Assembly: GCA_022865965.1 (NCBI GenBank)
Contig: JALHTS010000576.1
Coordinates: 1 to 6,887 of the forward strand
DNA length: 6,887 nucleotides
Reading direction: 5' to 3'
DNA from: Ignavibacteriaceae bacterium
GTDB taxonomy: Bacteria > Bacteroidota > Ignavibacteria > Ignavibacteriales > Ignavibacteriaceae
A model generated the notes under the pieces. The model was given only the letters and a program-made list of their open reading frames with translations. It had not been told where the DNA came from and searched no databases. Both the position numbers and the translations under genes were made by a program. Shown here piece after piece: positions 5,988 through 6,887 of the stretch. How positions within the stretch are numbered: position 1 is the first letter of the stretch; every line of letters starts with the position of its first letter.

Positions 5988-6332
5988 ATGTTAAAAACTA
6001 ATCTAACTCATGTACTTTCGGAAAAAGAACATTCCGAGCTAATTAACAATAACGAAAATGTCATGATTTGCTATGGACGAATGGGTCCTATGTGCATCCC
6101 GGTATATGAAATTATGGAAGAATTGGAAGACAAATATCAAATTGTAAAATTTGCGGATATGGAATTTGATTCACCGGATGCAAAAGTTATAAGAAACTTG
6201 CCGGAGACAAGGAATTTTCAGGGATTACCATTCACCGCATATTATAAAAACGGTAAACTCGTAAAAGCGACCAGTAGTATACAGACGATGGAGCAGGTTA
6301 CTTCAATCCTTGATGAACACTTTAATCAATAA
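5988..6332 (+). CDS. Thioredoxin-fold protein with atypical active site (GPMC)
   Basis: This 114-residue, probably cytoplasmic protein has thioredoxin length and layout: beta strand VMICYG (25-30), active-site turn RMGPMC (31-36), helix to EELEDKY (44-50), the cis-proline loop QGLPFTAYYKNGK (78-90), and a C-terminal helix ending at 112. Aligned without gaps to E. coli thioredoxin, Cys36 takes the place of the resolving Cys35 and Pro81 the place of cis-Pro76. Gly33 sits where the nucleophilic Cys32 should be, and the buried Asp26 is Ile. The only other cysteine is Cys28, in the strand before the turn, giving C-X7-C. Classical dithiol-disulfide exchange is therefore doubtful; a different disulfide, a one-cysteine or a structural role is possible. 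An AAAGGGA ribosome-binding site (5977-5983) supports the ATG. The trxB gene follows 55 nt later after a terminator, suggesting a shared redox role. Confidence 0.82.
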   Translation: MLKTNLTHVLSEKEHSELINNNENVMICYGRMGPMCIPVYEIMEELEDKYQIVKFADMEFDSPDAKVIRNLPETRNFQGLPFTAYYKNGKLVKATSSIQTMEQVTSILDEHFNQ

Positions 6333-6337
6333 ATTTT

Positions 6338-6366
6338 AGGAGAGCTTTGTGCTCTCCTTTTTGTTT
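6338..6366 (+). terminator. Rho-independent terminator between the thioredoxin-like gene and trxB
   Basis: AGGAGAGC (6338-6345) pairs perfectly with GCTCTCCT (6351-6358) around a TTTGT loop, and a T-run (6358-6362) followed by GTTT completes a textbook intrinsic terminator. It begins 5 nt after the thioredoxin-like stop. Because trxB starts only ~25 nt further on, read-through would set a lower trxB level unless trxB has its own promoter. No room for a full promoter is evident. Confidence 0.85.
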
Positions 6367-6387
6367 AATTTAAAACTCTGAAGAAAT

Positions 6388-6887
6388 ATGGATAATCATT
6401 TTGATGTAATTATAATTGGTGCCGGTGCTGCAGGATTAACTGCAGGAATTTATTTATCACGCGCGAAAGTAAAAACTCTGATTCTTAACGAAGGTGCTGT
6501 CGGCGGTCAAATGGTGTTAACTCATGAAATCGCAAATTATCCGGGTTTTGAAAATATCAGTGGATATGAACTCGCTCGAAATATGAAATCACAAGCACAA
6601 AAATTTGGCTGCAAAATTAAATCTAATATTCGTATCACTTCTCTTGATTTGAACGATGAGTTGAAAAAAGTAACTGTAAATGACAAAGATATTTATACAT
6701 CAGACGCAGTAATTGTTGCAACGGGTGGCAGATCCAGAAAAATCGGGGCTATAAACGAAGATCAATTTAAAGGAATGGGCATTTCTTATTGTGCAACATG
6801 TGATGGCGATTTTTTTCAGGATAAGGAAATTATAGTTATTGGTGGTGGTAACTCGGCTTTGGAAGAAGCGGTCTCTTTAACTAAATA
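6388..6887 (+). CDS. trxB: Thioredoxin reductase, N-terminal part (truncated by window end)
   Basis: The ATG at 6388 opens 166 codons and runs off the window. The protein is a cytoplasmic FAD enzyme that passes electrons from NAD(P)H to thioredoxin. The FAD-binding Rossmann motif GAGAAG is at residues 11-16. GGQM (39-42) and ANYPGF (49-54) follow as in bacterial TrxB, and ATGG (111-114) is the second FAD-contact motif. The redox-active CATC (135-138) is intact, and GGGNSALEEA (152-161) starts the NAD(P)H-binding domain. Length up to these points matches the low-molecular-weight class (about 310 residues). The residues that discriminate NADPH from other donors lie beyond the window, so a ferredoxin- or NADH-type variant is not excluded. 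No strong Shine-Dalgarno precedes the ATG. Its neighbour is the atypical thioredoxin-fold protein, its possible substrate. Confidence 0.94.
   Translation, partial: MDNHFDVIIIGAGAAGLTAGIYLSRAKVKTLILNEGAVGGQMVLTHEIANYPGFENISGYELARNMKSQAQKFGCKIKSNIRITSLDLNDELKKVTVNDKDIYTSDAVIVATGGRSRKIGAINEDQFKGMGISYCATCDGDFFQDKEIIVIGGGNSALEEAVSLTK

Overview
The window is low-GC bacterial chromosome with ordinary bacterial operon structure and no phage, IS or CRISPR signature. Several features together suggest the Bacteroidota/Chlorobi/Ignavibacteria side of bacterial diversity: AT-rich coding with few strong Shine-Dalgarno sites, an ECF sigma factor with a membrane-anchored partner, an octaheme tetrathionate-reductase-type cytochrome, and AT-rich 'CCAAA/TCAAA' intergenic repeats. 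An Ignavibacteria-like anaerobe is my best guess. This is inference from gene content, not a phylogenetic result.

Region 1 (1-2900, plus strand). The tail of a cyclophilin-type prolyl isomerase ends at a hairpin terminator. Next comes an NSS-family sodium-dependent transporter. It is followed by a short intergenic repeat, whose first bases also encode the transporter's last residues, and then by a strongly GC-rich perfect palindrome. A 42-codon membrane miniprotein (1778-1906) resembles the small MetS subunit known to accompany MetP-type NSS transporters. Its 3' end overlaps holA (DNA polymerase III delta subunit) by 20 bases.

Region 2 (2901-4307, plus strand). An ECF sigma factor is followed 8 nt later by a single-span membrane protein that fits the place and layout of its anti-sigma factor but has no zinc-binding motif. 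A candidate promoter sits so close to the sigma start that the mRNA may be nearly leaderless.

Region 3 (4333-5691, minus strand). An exported c-type cytochrome with eight CXXCH haem sites belongs to the octaheme tetrathionate reductase (OTR) family. It stands alone, converges on the sigma/anti-sigma pair, and has a 15-bp palindrome just upstream.

Region 4 (5692-6887, plus strand). After about 300 bp with no convincing gene there is a divergent thioredoxin-fold protein in which the usual CxxC nucleophile position is Gly. An intrinsic terminator separates it from a thioredoxin reductase (trxB) that runs off the window end. The most interesting points are the unannotated MetS-like miniprotein, the repeat-encoded transporter tail, and the atypical thioredoxin beside trxB. 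I see no evidence for a wholly new multi-gene system.
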